NCBI RefSeq assembly: GCF_001274895.1 | Contig: NZ_CP006841.1 | Span: forward strand, 1,550,001-1,614,000 | Direction: 5' to 3' | DNA from: Corynebacterium lactis RW2-5 | Lineage (GTDB): Bacteria; Actinomycetota; Actinomycetes; Mycobacteriales; Mycobacteriaceae | Length of the DNA: 64,000 bases | Shown: positions 1 through 8,541 of the stretch, piece after piece | Layout of the letters: every line of letters starts with the position of its first letter | How positions within the stretch are numbered: position 1 is the first letter of the stretch | Program-made: the position numbers and the translations under genes | Notes under the pieces: model-generated | The model's database searches: none | Told to the model about the DNA's origin: nothing | What the model saw: only the letters and a program-made list of their open reading frames with translations

Positions 1-89
1 GGGGAATCGGAAGTGCTCAGAGAGCTCGATAACTTCTCAAGTCTTACCGGTGTTTTCACACCACCTTGACTTGGAAATTTGTCTAGCCT

Positions 90-1145
90 CTACCTCTCCA
101 TCTTCTCCAGCACCAGCGCCGCAACCTCGTCGATTTTCGCCGCGTATCCGCTGCGCTGATTCAGCTGGCTGCCGCGCACGCCATCCTTCGACTGCAAATC
201 AGCAATCGGCGCGTGCACGTCCTGCGCGGTGGCAGGCATAGAGTGCATGTGCGGTACGTGCCCCAGCAGGTACCGCTCGCTGCGCCGCCCGAGACTGTCA
301 TCGATGCGGCGAGCCTCATGCTCGAACTTCCCGCGAAAGCACTCGAAAGCGCCGACCAGCTGTTCTTGCCCGTTGGCACGTTTCTTCACGTACTCAAGTG
401 TCGTGTAGCCCAGATACTGCAGGCCGCGCCCGTCGTACCCGTGGAGCCTTAGCTTCCGAGTCTTCGCCGATATATCCGACGAGTAGCTGCGCCATTGTGC
501 GAGGTTGCCCTCGGAAATCTCGCTGTATTCGGTGACCCAGTCGCTGAACCACTTGGCCAGGTTGCCGAAGGCATGGAAGCTAAACAGATCCGTCGAGGTC
601 GGAGTGACAAAGGCGTCACAACCAAGAAGCACCGTACGGTTGAACGGTCCGAGCGACGGTCCGACATCGAAAAAGATGTAGTCGTACCGGTCCTCATCCT
701 CCATCGCCACTGCCAGCTGCCCTGCCCAGTGGATCCTGCGGAAGTCTCCCGTCTTCTTAGCTAACGACGATTGCCACGCGTCACTCATGACATCCTCGAT
801 ATTCGACAAGGCCGGGTGTCCGGGCAACACGTCGACCCCGAAGCGCGTCGAGCGCACCGGGCGGATATCCGTCTCAATCAGCGTTTCGCCTTCGCGAAGC
901 GGGATAAACATCGCGTACACGGTATTCGCCAAAGATTCGCGCTCAGCCTGCTCATCGTTGCTGCTGTTCAGATAGATTTTCTCATGCTGTTCTTCAGTCA
1001 GCATGAGCTGTGTGGCGTTGCACTGCGGGTCGCAGTCGACATAGAGGACTCGCTTGCCTTGGCGAGCGAAATAGTGGGCAACGTTGGTAGAGAGGGTCGT
1101 CTTCCCCACTCCGCCCTTGTTGTTGAAGAAACTCAGTGTGCGCAT
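90..1145 (-). CDS. ParA/Soj-family ATPase (orphan)
   Basis: About 351 residues. The N-terminus carries a deviant Walker A motif, KGGVGKTT, at about residues 10-17, followed by [10 protein letters not shown], the typical ParA switch region; a later [10 protein letters not shown] segment fits Walker B. ParA proteins use ATP-dependent DNA binding to segregate plasmids or chromosomes. I start at the ATG at 1145, which has a GGGA upstream; a TTG one codon earlier is the alternative. The protein is longer than chromosomal Soj (about 260-290 aa) because of inserts near residues 50-75 and in the second half. No ParB gene is next to it, so a partition role is unproven; it may belong to a mobile-element remnant or another ParA-dependent system. 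It diverges from the AAA/DUF4143 gene at 1445. Confidence 0.85.
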   Translation of the reverse strand: MRTLSFFNNKGGVGKTTLSTNVAHYFARQGKRVLYVDCDPQCNATQLMLTEEQHEKIYLNSSNDEQAERESLANTVYAMFIPLREGETLIETDIRPVRSTRFGVDVLPGHPALSNIEDVMSDAWQSSLAKKTGDFRRIHWAGQLAVAMEDEDRYDYIFFDVGPSLGPFNRTVLLGCDAFVTPTSTDLFSFHAFGNLAKWFSDWVTEYSEISEGNLAQWRSYSSDISAKTRKLRLHGYDGRGLQYLGYTTLEYVKKRANGQEQLVGAFECFRGKFEHEARRIDDSLGRRSERYLLGHVPHMHSMPATAQDVHAPIADLQSKDGVRGSQLNQRSGYAAKIDEVAALVLEKMER

Positions 1146-1317
1146 CAAACATCCCGGTTAGGCGAAAACAGACTGGCTGATTCTATCCGAGATGAAGGGT
1201 ATTCACGAAAGTACGCGAAAAGACTGCCCCACCCCTCTTCGACAGGATGTATGCCCAGCTTTTGCCGCTACATAGTCGCCGACGCACCACGCCCATACTC
1301 TGCCCGAAAGGCAGAGA

Positions 1318-1432
1318 GAGAATCTGACTGGCAACTCACCGATAAATCAGCGGTTACATGTAAGATAAATCGGCGGTTAGAAGGTCGATAAACCGACTGC
1401 CAACTCTTCGATTAATCGGCGGCCATCGTGTT
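1318..1432 (+). repeat. Array of five 23-bp direct repeats (array A)
   Basis: Five copies of a 16-bp core start at 1318, 1341, 1364, 1387 and 1410, each exactly 23 bp apart. Copies 2 and 3 read GATAAATCAGCGGTTA and GATAAATCGGCGGTTA; copies 4 and 5 read GATAAACCGACTGCCA and GATTAATCGGCGGCCA; copy 1 (GAGAATCTGACTGGCA) is the most diverged. The last core ends 19 bp before the ATG of the AAA/DUF4143 gene at 1445, so the array covers its promoter region. Iteron-like protein binding or autoregulation is my inference. It is not a CRISPR: the spacers are only 7 bp. Confidence 0.85.
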
Positions 1433-1444
1433 ACCATCGAGGTC

Positions 1445-2716
1445 ATGGCGATACACTACGAGGCTACCGACGCCCGCTACCTACCTCGTTACATCGACAT
1501 CGAATTGGACGAATTATCATCTGCCGGTGCAATCGCAATCGATGGCCCTAAAGCCGTGGGAAAGTCCGAAACTGCGACGAGACGAGCCAATCGCACTTTT
1601 TACCTCGACCGCGATAATGAGCGAGAATTGCTCCAAGCGAATATGGATGCGCTCCTAGTAGACGAAGACACCCTTTGTATCGACGAATGGCAGCATCTCC
1701 CTTCAGTATGGGATGCGGTTAGGAGAAATGTCGATAAGCACGTCAATACCCGCTATCTGCTCACCGGTAGCGCTACCCCACTGGAAGGTGTCGATCCCCA
1801 CTCGGGTGCCGGGCGCGTCATCAGTCTAAGAATGCGTCCCCTTGCGCTCTCCGAACGGGAAGGCACAACCCCCTCAGTGCGGATCGCCGATCTATTCAGC
1901 GGCGCGGCTGAAGTTTTCGGCACCACTATCTTTTCGTTGAACGACTACGCTACTGCTGTCTGCGAAACCGGATTACCCGGTATCTACAGGCAATCCCCTA
2001 GGCTGAGGCGTCAACTCATCGATGCCTATATTCAGAGAGTCATCGACCGCGATGTCCCGGACCAAGGCCTTATGGTTCGCAAACCGGAATCACTTAGGGC
2101 GTGGTGGGCAGCTTATGCAGCAGCATCCTCCACGACGACGTCGTACACGAAGATTCTGAACGCAGCTTCCCCCGGAGAGTCATCGAAAATTTCCAAAGAC
2201 GCTGCCCTAGGCTACCGCGATATCCTCGCTAAACTTTGGCTTCTAGATCCGGTCCCTGCGTGGTTTCCAAACCGTTCTCCGTTCAAGAAGCTTACGGCAA
2301 CGCCTAAGCACCAGATTTTCGATCCCGGTATCGCCGCAGCACTCCTCGGCCTGACACCCGAAATGTTGGTGTCCCAGGAGCCTGGATCGTGGGAACTGTT
2401 TGGGCAGCTTTTTGAATCGCTTGTCACCTTGACGGTGCGCGCAGCAGGCCAGGTCGCCGAGGCTAAGGTTTCTCACCTTCGCACTCAGGGTGGTGCGCAG
2501 GAAGTCGATTTGATCCTGGAGCGATACGACGGCAAGGTTGTCGCCTTCGAGGTCAAGCTGAAACCGACACCGACCGACAGGGACCTTCGTCACCTCCATT
2601 GGCTCGGCCAGCAAATTGGCCCACGCCTCGTGGATAAGGTCGTAGTTACGACTGGAACAGATGCTTATCGACGCCCCGACGGCGTCGCCGTGGTACCACT
2701 AGCACTACTGGGGTAA
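1445..2716 (+). CDS. AAA ATPase with DUF4143 C-terminal region (copy 1)
   Basis: 423 residues. Walker A is GPKAVGKSET (residues 34-43), and a Walker B-like LCIDEWQHLP lies near 76-85. LLTGSATP is the usual sensor segment of the AAA_14/DUF4143 family. The C-terminus has EVDLI followed by AFEVK, a pattern shared with PD-(D/E)XK nuclease-like folds. Family members are common in accessory DNA, often annotated only as ATP-binding protein; their biochemical role is unsettled. The gene stands directly behind repeat array A and has no good Shine-Dalgarno (GAGG only 2 nt from the ATG), so leaderless translation is possible. A second, clearly diverged family member lies at 8542 on the other side of the restriction gene. 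Confidence 0.85.
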   Translation: MAIHYEATDARYLPRYIDIELDELSSAGAIAIDGPKAVGKSETATRRANRTFYLDRDNERELLQANMDALLVDEDTLCIDEWQHLPSVWDAVRRNVDKHVNTRYLLTGSATPLEGVDPHSGAGRVISLRMRPLALSEREGTTPSVRIADLFSGAAEVFGTTIFSLNDYATAVCETGLPGIYRQSPRLRRQLIDAYIQRVIDRDVPDQGLMVRKPESLRAWWAAYAAASSTTTSYTKILNAASPGESSKISKDAALGYRDILAKLWLLDPVPAWFPNRSPFKKLTATPKHQIFDPGIAAALLGLTPEMLVSQEPGSWELFGQLFESLVTLTVRAAGQVAEAKVSHLRTQGGAQEVDLILERYDGKVVAFEVKLKPTPTDRDLRHLHWLGQQIGPRLVDKVVVTTGTDAYRRPDGVAVVPLALLG

Positions 2717-2736
2717 GAGCAGTATGAACCCGCTAA

Positions 2737-3343
2737 TCAAACCGCAGCAAGTCCTGTCTTCCAAGTCCATTGCCACCTCTGACCAACCTGGTCTGTGAAT
2801 TCCATAGCTTGCACTGCGTGAGTTTTGGCTTTGAGAAGTGGCTGGTAACCACGCAATTCGCGAATTGATTCTGGATAGCTAATCGTCGGAGAGCCACTAT
2901 TCGTCCGACAGCTCTCTAGAAAATATTGACCCGGTGGCAAAGTCGCAATATTGACTCGAAGCGGCGTCGAATTACTGATTAGTCGGATGTCAACGTTGTA
3001 GAAGACAGCAGTGTCGGCTCCCGTGTTGGAAAGGATGATGCCCCACCTAGCGGAATCTTCTTTTGTCTCCTTCACCCACCACGCCTGCATGTTGCTTGCG
3101 ATACGGCGCTGATCTCGCATTTCCTCGCGCTTTTCAGCTTCTCGTGCGTGCAATTCTGCCTGTTCTGCGGCCTCAAGCGCCAAACGATTGGATTCTCGAA
3201 TGTGATCCGCTGACTCGGCTGCGGTTTCTTCTGCTAAGTCGTTTGCTTGTCTAGCCTATCTTCAAGGCCTGCCACGCTGCGAAAGCGGCGAGCACTGACC
3301 CCACGGCAGTAATAGCCTGAACAATCAAATTAGCGATTTCCAT
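2737..3343 (-). pseudogene. Small membrane-anchored coiled-coil protein, apparent frameshift
   Basis: An ATG at 3343 with AGAGG upstream opens a frame encoding a membrane segment (MEIANLIVQAITAVGSVLAA...) that stops at 3251. A second frame, open from 3255 down to 2737, continues with an Ala/Glu-rich helix and a beta-rich end. Dropping one G near 3254-3255 joins the two as ...WQALKI-ARQANDLAEE..., giving one protein of about 201 residues: an N-terminal transmembrane helix, a coiled coil to about residue 80, then a globular domain. The start overlaps the stop of the upstream restriction gene by 14 bp, so the two were probably co-translated. The function is unknown. The shift may be a true mutation or a sequencing error. 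Confidence 0.7.
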
Positions 3344-6300
3344 TATCTAACCTCTCCACAATCCGCACAGTCTCCATCGCAACGCGCACAACACGACCAA
3401 TCAAATCCACAATGTAGCGCGGATTGCCCACCTCATCAGCCCAATCATTCGGATCATTCACAATCCCAGAGGCCTTATCCTTCTTCACCTGATAGCGGTC
3501 AATCAACCACGCCACCGCGCTTCGTGAGCCCAACATGTACTCATCAGCCTCCGCAGGAATCCCCGCCACGGTCACCTTCTTGTTGTAAATCAACTTCGTG
3601 ACATCATTGACGTTCTTGCCAGTCTCCGGGTCCTTCCGCTTAGCCCACTTCATCTTCAGCACACGCCAGGTCTCACGGTCAGACTCATCGCCCTTGACGT
3701 CGACTTCCAACGGCCATGGCTCCACCGACTCGTACCCGACATGCAGCGTCATCAGCTCCTTGCCGGCCGATGCGAACTTATCGAACTCCTCCCGCGAGGA
3801 CGGGGTCTCAATATGCGGCAACATCTTCTTCAAATCCGCCCCGTACTTCGTGCGATAGGCCGGGTCATGCAACTTGCCGTAGACAAAGTGGAAAATGTCA
3901 TCACCAGTGACATCGCCGCCCAGCGCCCCACGGTAGATCGCCTTGATCTCATCGGTGATGTTGTCCACGCGCACATAGCCGTCGACGACTTCACCAATCT
4001 CACCGTAGACACTGGCCTCCCCTTGCTTGCCGACGGTAGCCTCACCGAAGAGTCCACCATCCTCGGCATCGACCGGGGCCCATGTGAAGCGGGGGAAGAA
4101 CTGGCCCGTATCTAGCACATGCAGGTTAGGCAATAGATCTGTGGCAATGAGACCAAAATCGTAGTGAGATGCGGAACCGGTCAGAACGAAGCCGATGTTG
4201 TGGTGCGCCGGAGTCGGAAACATCGACGGTAACTGGCCTTGTACTTCATTAAGCGAATTATTGAAGTAGATATTTTGTCTACTAAATGGCCGGTAAAGCA
4301 TTTGCCGGAAACTCCGACTATCAACACAGAGTCTCTCTCGCCTTGAGGCTTGCTGGCGTAGTCCTCGTGACCAGCTAATTTTCTGTGTCGAGCTCAGTTC
4401 TGGACTTTGACGCAGAAACTCAGATACGCCCTTTTCATTCGAGAATTCTTCGGTCGTTTCTAATCGTTGAACTGCTGAATTGTAGGTTTTCAACAGCAAT
4501 TCAACTGAGTCGTGCAATTGACTACCCGAATAACCTATCACCCAAGAATCTCGACTCGTCCCCACTCCATTCGAATAGGTGCTGAAAAAGAGAGCGCGTT
4601 GAGTCTTCTTCTTGTCACTAAGTTTCGGCCACGTTTCGTACTCTTCTGACCTCTGACTTAGCCAATCTCCGAAACGGTTCGGCACAATCGACTTCCACTC
4701 CATTGACGCCACGGTGGAGGCCTTCACAATCCCCAGCTTCTCCTCCGCCGATAGGTAGTCACCAATATCGCGGTAATGCAGATCAAAATCAGACTTGCCC
4801 GGATCCTTCACACCAATCGTTATAGCCACAGTATTACGCGAGCCTGAACCGAAGACCTTGCCGCCTTCCTTCCTCGACTGCTCACCCGCCGTGCGCTGAT
4901 TACCCCGCAGGTTAAACACGTACAGATCCGTGAAATCCTCCGCCATGGATAGGCGCACACCATCACCGGTGTTGCCGTCAATCCAACCACCGTTAGACAC
5001 AAACGCCACCACACCTTGCTCACCAATACGGTCGGTGGCCCACCGGAACGCACGCAGATACGAGTCATAGAGTGAATTCTTCAGCTGAGCCGTCGACCGC
5101 GCCGCATAGGTCTGTCCAATCCGCGCATCCAACGTCGGGTACTTCAGATTCGCATTCAAATCATTGGCAGACTTCTGCCCTGCCGAATACGGGGGATTGC
5201 CAATCACCACATTGATCGGCGCCGCCTTCTGTCGCTCAATCACCTCATTATTGCTGCGGAAGACATTCAAATCAGGAATATCGCCCTCCTCATGAATCTG
5301 GAAAGTATCCGCCAACGCAATATTCGAAAACGGCACATACTCCGGCTCCGGGGCGCCATCACGCAACGCAGCCTCCGCCACCAAGGCGTTGTAGGTCGTC
5401 TCAATATTGACCGCCGACACATAATAGGCCAGCAGCATAATCTCCGTCGCGAAAAGTTCACTGGCGTACTTGCGGGCCAAATCGTCAGGCTTGATTAGAC
5501 CCGACTGCAACAGACGCACCGTAAACGTGCTCGTTCCCGCAAACGGATCCAAAATACACACGCCCTCATCCGTCAAACCCCGCCCGAAATGCTCACGGGA
5601 AACATCATCAGCAGCACGCAAAATAAAGTCCACAATCTCCACCGGCGTATACACAATGCCCAGCGCCTCGGACTGCTTGCGGAAGGCTTTACGGAAAAAC
5701 CGCTCGTAGACCTCCTTAATCACCTGCTGCTTACCAGAAGCAGAAGTCACCTCAGACGCACGAACACGCACTGATTCGTAGAACTTCTCCAATGAATCAG
5801 TCTCAGTATCCAGATTCGCACCCGAAAGCGCCGCGACCATCGTCTCCATCACCCGCGCCACAGGGTTATGAGTAATGAAGTCATGGTTATCGAACAGCGC
5901 GTTAAACACCGGCGCAGTAATCAAATGCTGCGACAACATCGAAATCGCATCGTCTTCTGTGATGCCGTCGTTTAGGTTGTTGCGCAGGCCCTCGACGAAA
6001 CTGTCGAACTCACCGCGCAAGGAAGCGTCGGCACCGTCGACAAGCGCCTTGATACGCGTGATCTGGTTTTCGGCGATGGTGGCAACATCATCAGCCCAAT
6101 CCTCCCAATAGGTCCGCGTGCCAACCTTATCCACCAACTTGGTGTACATCGCCTCCTCCCACGCCTCCAAGGAGAACAACGCCAACTGCTGCGTGATGTC
6201 CTTCGAGTCGTCGAAAGCATCCGGGTTCTTCACCGAATCCTTCTCGGCATCCTCAAGCTTCTTGCGAGGGTTCGTGACCGTATCAACCTCAATCGGCAAC

Positions 6301-8288
6301 TCCTTCACATCACCCTCATTCAGCGCAATGGAATTGACCTTCGCATTAAAACGATCATCATGCGCACGCAAGGCGTTGAGAATCTGCCAGACAACCTTAA
6401 ACCGCGTGTTGTCATTCAAGGCTTGGGCGGGAGAGACATCCGGGGCGACCGCCACGGGCAAAATAATGTAGCCATAATCCTTACCCGCAGACTTGCGCAT
6501 CACACGGCCAACAGACTGGACCACATCCACCATGGAATTGCGCGGATTGAAGAAAATCACCGCATCCAACGCCGGCACATCCACACCCTCCGACAAACAC
6601 CGAGCATTGGTCAAGATACGAGTCTCATCCTCCACGGCAGGCGACTCCAACCACGACAAGCGCGTACCACGCTCCAAGGCATTCATCCCACCATCAACAT
6701 GCTGCGCCGCTACAGCCAGATCCACATTATGCAGCGACACATCACTCAGCACCGCATGCTCCTTAAGCAGTTCTTGATGGGTGGCCACCAACGCCGGGAA
6801 CGACTCCGCAATCTGGGTCGAGGTCTTAATATCCTTCGCAAACGCCACCGCACGCCGCATCGCAGCAGCACCCTCATCAAAACCGCCCTTCTTGCCCTGC
6901 AAGGCACCAGAACGCTTCGCCAGACCATTCCACGCACCAATCATCGCCGAGGCAAGAGTCAAATTAATCTGGTTATTCTCACTACGCGCCATCGCCTCCG
7001 CAGCTACGGACTCATCGACCGTCATGACCAGCACCTTGTAATCGGTCAGCAGCCCCTTATCCACCGCCTCACCAAAGCCCAGACGGTAAAACTCCGAGCC
7101 ATAGATGCCCTCATCATCCATCGACGCCAGCTCCGCCGAATGCTCGGCCGCTTTGCCCTTGACCGCCTCATCGAATAGTCGCGGGGTCGCCGTCATATAC
7201 AAGCGCTTGGCCGCCTTGATGTAGGCGGCATCATGAATCTTGGTGAAATTGCTAGCCTCCTCACCAGCCAATGTCACACCGGTGGTGCGATGTGCCTCAT
7301 CACAAATCACCAAATCAAACTCATCCAACCCCGCCTGCTGTGCTGCATGCACCGCCGGCAGCGACTGATAGGTCGAAAACACAATATTCAACCCCTTCGC
7401 ACGCTTACCAGAGGCAAACCGCTGTGCGATCTCCACACCATCAGTCGACACCGGGACTTCCAAGTCATAGGTGGCGATGTCCTCGGCCTTGCGCGAGACC
7501 TTCGAATCCGAACACACCGCAAAGGTCCGCATATCCAGCCGCGCCTGCGCCGTCCACTCCTTCAGAGTCTGCGACAGCAGCGAAATCGACGGCACCAAAA
7601 ACAGGATGCGGGCTTTGCCGCCGCGTTCTTCTGCCACCCGCTCCGCCAGGCGCAGAGCAGTAAAGGTCTTGCCCGTACCACATGCCATAATCAGCTTGCC
7701 GCGGTCGTGCGTGGCAAAGCCCTCCATAGCCTTATCAATCGCCGCCTGCTGATGCGGACGCGGAGAGAACGTCTCCCGCTGAGAAAGATTGATCTGAATC
7801 TCCGAGCCAGGAAAGGCAACATCCCAGTTAATCGGCGATTCCGCAATCGCCGCGACACCAATACGCGACGTGGGTATAATCTGATCGGCCAGAGCAGCCT
7901 CAGCATGCGAGGACCACCGATCAGTCGTGGAGATAATCATCCGCGATGCGAAATGCCGCGGCCCGTCCTCGGTGGCGAAAGAATGCCCCGAGGCCTCAAA
8001 GAAAGAATCCAGATTCGCCTTATCAATCCGAGTAGTCGGCAGATAAAACTTGCACTGGATCGCAGTCCACGACCCGTCGTCAATGCGGCGGGCAACAAGA
8101 TCAATACCGGTGTCGGGTTTACCACCGTTGTAGCGCCAGTCCGACCAACGGTAGACCTCATCAAACTGGGCCCTCAACGTCGGGTCAGTGCGGAAGTAAT
8201 TGACCATCAGCTTCTCAAAAGCGATGCCATACTTCGCCTTCGGCTGGTTTTCCCGCAGCTGTTCGAGGACCTCAGAAAACTTAGACAT
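3330..8288 (-). CDS. Single-chain restriction-modification-helicase protein (type ISP-like)
   Basis: 1652 residues. Domains in order: an Mrr-like PD-(D/E)XK nuclease at residues 20-85 (E25, D63 in GIDLV, and Q78-C79-K80); a superfamily 2 helicase with GTGKT ending at K207/T208 and the DEAH box at 330-333; an N6-adenine methyltransferase with DPFAGT at 914-919 and NPPY at 1031-1034; and a C-terminal region expected to hold target recognition. This order matches type ISP enzymes such as LlaBIII, which translocate along DNA and cut after head-on collision. All key motifs look intact. Modification and restriction lie in one chain, so no separate methylase is needed. The small membrane-protein gene at 2737-3343 overlaps its 3' end. 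Confidence 0.92.
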   Translation of the reverse strand: MSKFSEVLEQLRENQPKAKYGIAFEKLMVNYFRTDPTLRAQFDEVYRWSDWRYNGGKPDTGIDLVARRIDDGSWTAIQCKFYLPTTRIDKANLDSFFEASGHSFATEDGPRHFASRMIISTTDRWSSHAEAALADQIIPTSRIGVAAIAESPINWDVAFPGSEIQINLSQRETFSPRPHQQAAIDKAMEGFATHDRGKLIMACGTGKTFTALRLAERVAEERGGKARILFLVPSISLLSQTLKEWTAQARLDMRTFAVCSDSKVSRKAEDIATYDLEVPVSTDGVEIAQRFASGKRAKGLNIVFSTYQSLPAVHAAQQAGLDEFDLVICDEAHRTTGVTLAGEEASNFTKIHDAAYIKAAKRLYMTATPRLFDEAVKGKAAEHSAELASMDDEGIYGSEFYRLGFGEAVDKGLLTDYKVLVMTVDESVAAEAMARSENNQINLTLASAMIGAWNGLAKRSGALQGKKGGFDEGAAAMRRAVAFAKDIKTSTQIAESFPALVATHQELLKEHAVLSDVSLHNVDLAVAAQHVDGGMNALERGTRLSWLESPAVEDETRILTNARCLSEGVDVPALDAVIFFNPRNSMVDVVQSVGRVMRKSAGKDYGYIILPVAVAPDVSPAQALNDNTRFKVVWQILNALRAHDDRFNAKVNSIALNEGDVKELPIEVDTVTNPRKKLEDAEKDSVKNPDAFDDSKDITQQLALFSLEAWEEAMYTKLVDKVGTRTYWEDWADDVATIAENQITRIKALVDGADASLRGEFDSFVEGLRNNLNDGITEDDAISMLSQHLITAPVFNALFDNHDFITHNPVARVMETMVAALSGANLDTETDSLEKFYESVRVRASEVTSASGKQQVIKEVYERFFRKAFRKQSEALGIVYTPVEIVDFILRAADDVSREHFGRGLTDEGVCILDPFAGTSTFTVRLLQSGLIKPDDLARKYASELFATEIMLLAYYVSAVNIETTYNALVAEAALRDGAPEPEYVPFSNIALADTFQIHEEGDIPDLNVFRSNNEVIERQKAAPINVVIGNPPYSAGQKSANDLNANLKYPTLDARIGQTYAARSTAQLKNSLYDSYLRAFRWATDRIGEQGVVAFVSNGGWIDGNTGDGVRLSMAEDFTDLYVFNLRGNQRTAGEQSRKEGGKVFGSGSRNTVAITIGVKDPGKSDFDLHYRDIGDYLSAEEKLGIVKASTVASMEWKSIVPNRFGDWLSQRSEEYETWPKLSDKKKTQRALFFSTYSNGVGTSRDSWVIGYSGSQLHDSVELLLKTYNSAVQRLETTEEFSNEKGVSEFLRQSPELSSTQKISWSRGLRQQASRRERLCVDSRSFRQMLYRPFSRQNIYFNNSLNEVQGQLPSMFPTPAHHNIGFVLTGSASHYDFGLIATDLLPNLHVLDTGQFFPRFTWAPVDAEDGGLFGEATVGKQGEASVYGEIGEVVDGYVRVDNITDEIKAIYRGALGGDVTGDDIFHFVYGKLHDPAYRTKYGADLKKMLPHIETPSSREEFDKFASAGKELMTLHVGYESVEPWPLEVDVKGDESDRETWRVLKMKWAKRKDPETGKNVNDVTKLIYNKKVTVAGIPAEADEYMLGSRSAVAWLIDRYQVKKDKASGIVNDPNDWADEVGNPRYIVDLIGRVVRVAMETVRIVERLDNGNR

Positions 8289-8366
8289 AAAGAATATTCT
8301 GCACTAAAAGTCTTCGGGTTAGGTGCAGGACATTCATCCCGGAACATTTCGGCACGTAGCAGCATT

Positions 8367-8392
8367 CGCTTTGCGGTGTCCACCGCAAAGCG
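8367..8392. repeat. Perfect 26-bp inverted repeat
   Basis: Arms CGCTTTGCGGTG (8367-8378) and CACCGCAAAGCG (8381-8392) are exact reverse complements separated by 2 bp. It lies 79 bp upstream of the restriction gene start (minus strand) and just before repeat array B (plus strand). There is no T-run on either side, so an operator is more likely than a terminator; this is inference. Confidence 0.8.
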
Positions 8393-8401
8393 CTAGATTA
8401 C

Positions 8402-8516
8402 GCCACCAGAATCGACTGATCTATGCCACCAGAGTGAACTAGTTATTGCCACCATTCTTCATCGAGTATCGACACCAATCTACATCAGGGCTAGCCACCA
8501 TCTTTCATTACAACTA
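8402..8516 (+). repeat. Array of five 23-bp direct repeats (array B)
   Basis: GCCACCA-type units begin at 8402, 8425, 8448, 8471 (GACACCA) and 8494, exactly 23 bp apart. A T at unit position 11 and an A at position 14 are also kept in all five; the rest varies. Weaker units flank the array in register, at 8379 (TCCACC) and possibly 8517. The array ends 25 bp before the ATG of the AAA/DUF4143 gene at 8542. The period equals that of array A, but the repeated sequence differs. Confidence 0.82.
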
Positions 8517-8541
8517 GACCACCCTCACATCACCACCTAGA

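Noticed and set aside
46-63. Small hairpin GGTGT-GAAA-ACACC downstream of the ParA gene
   Set aside because: Only 5 bp of stem and no T-run; too weak to call a terminator.
1318-1432. CRISPR array
   Set aside because: Unit spacing is 23 bp with 16-bp cores; no 20-40 bp spacers and no cas genes nearby.
7233-8396. 387-codon plus-strand frame opposite the restriction gene
   Set aside because: Shadow of the nuclease-helicase coding sequence, whose motifs are all intact on the minus strand.
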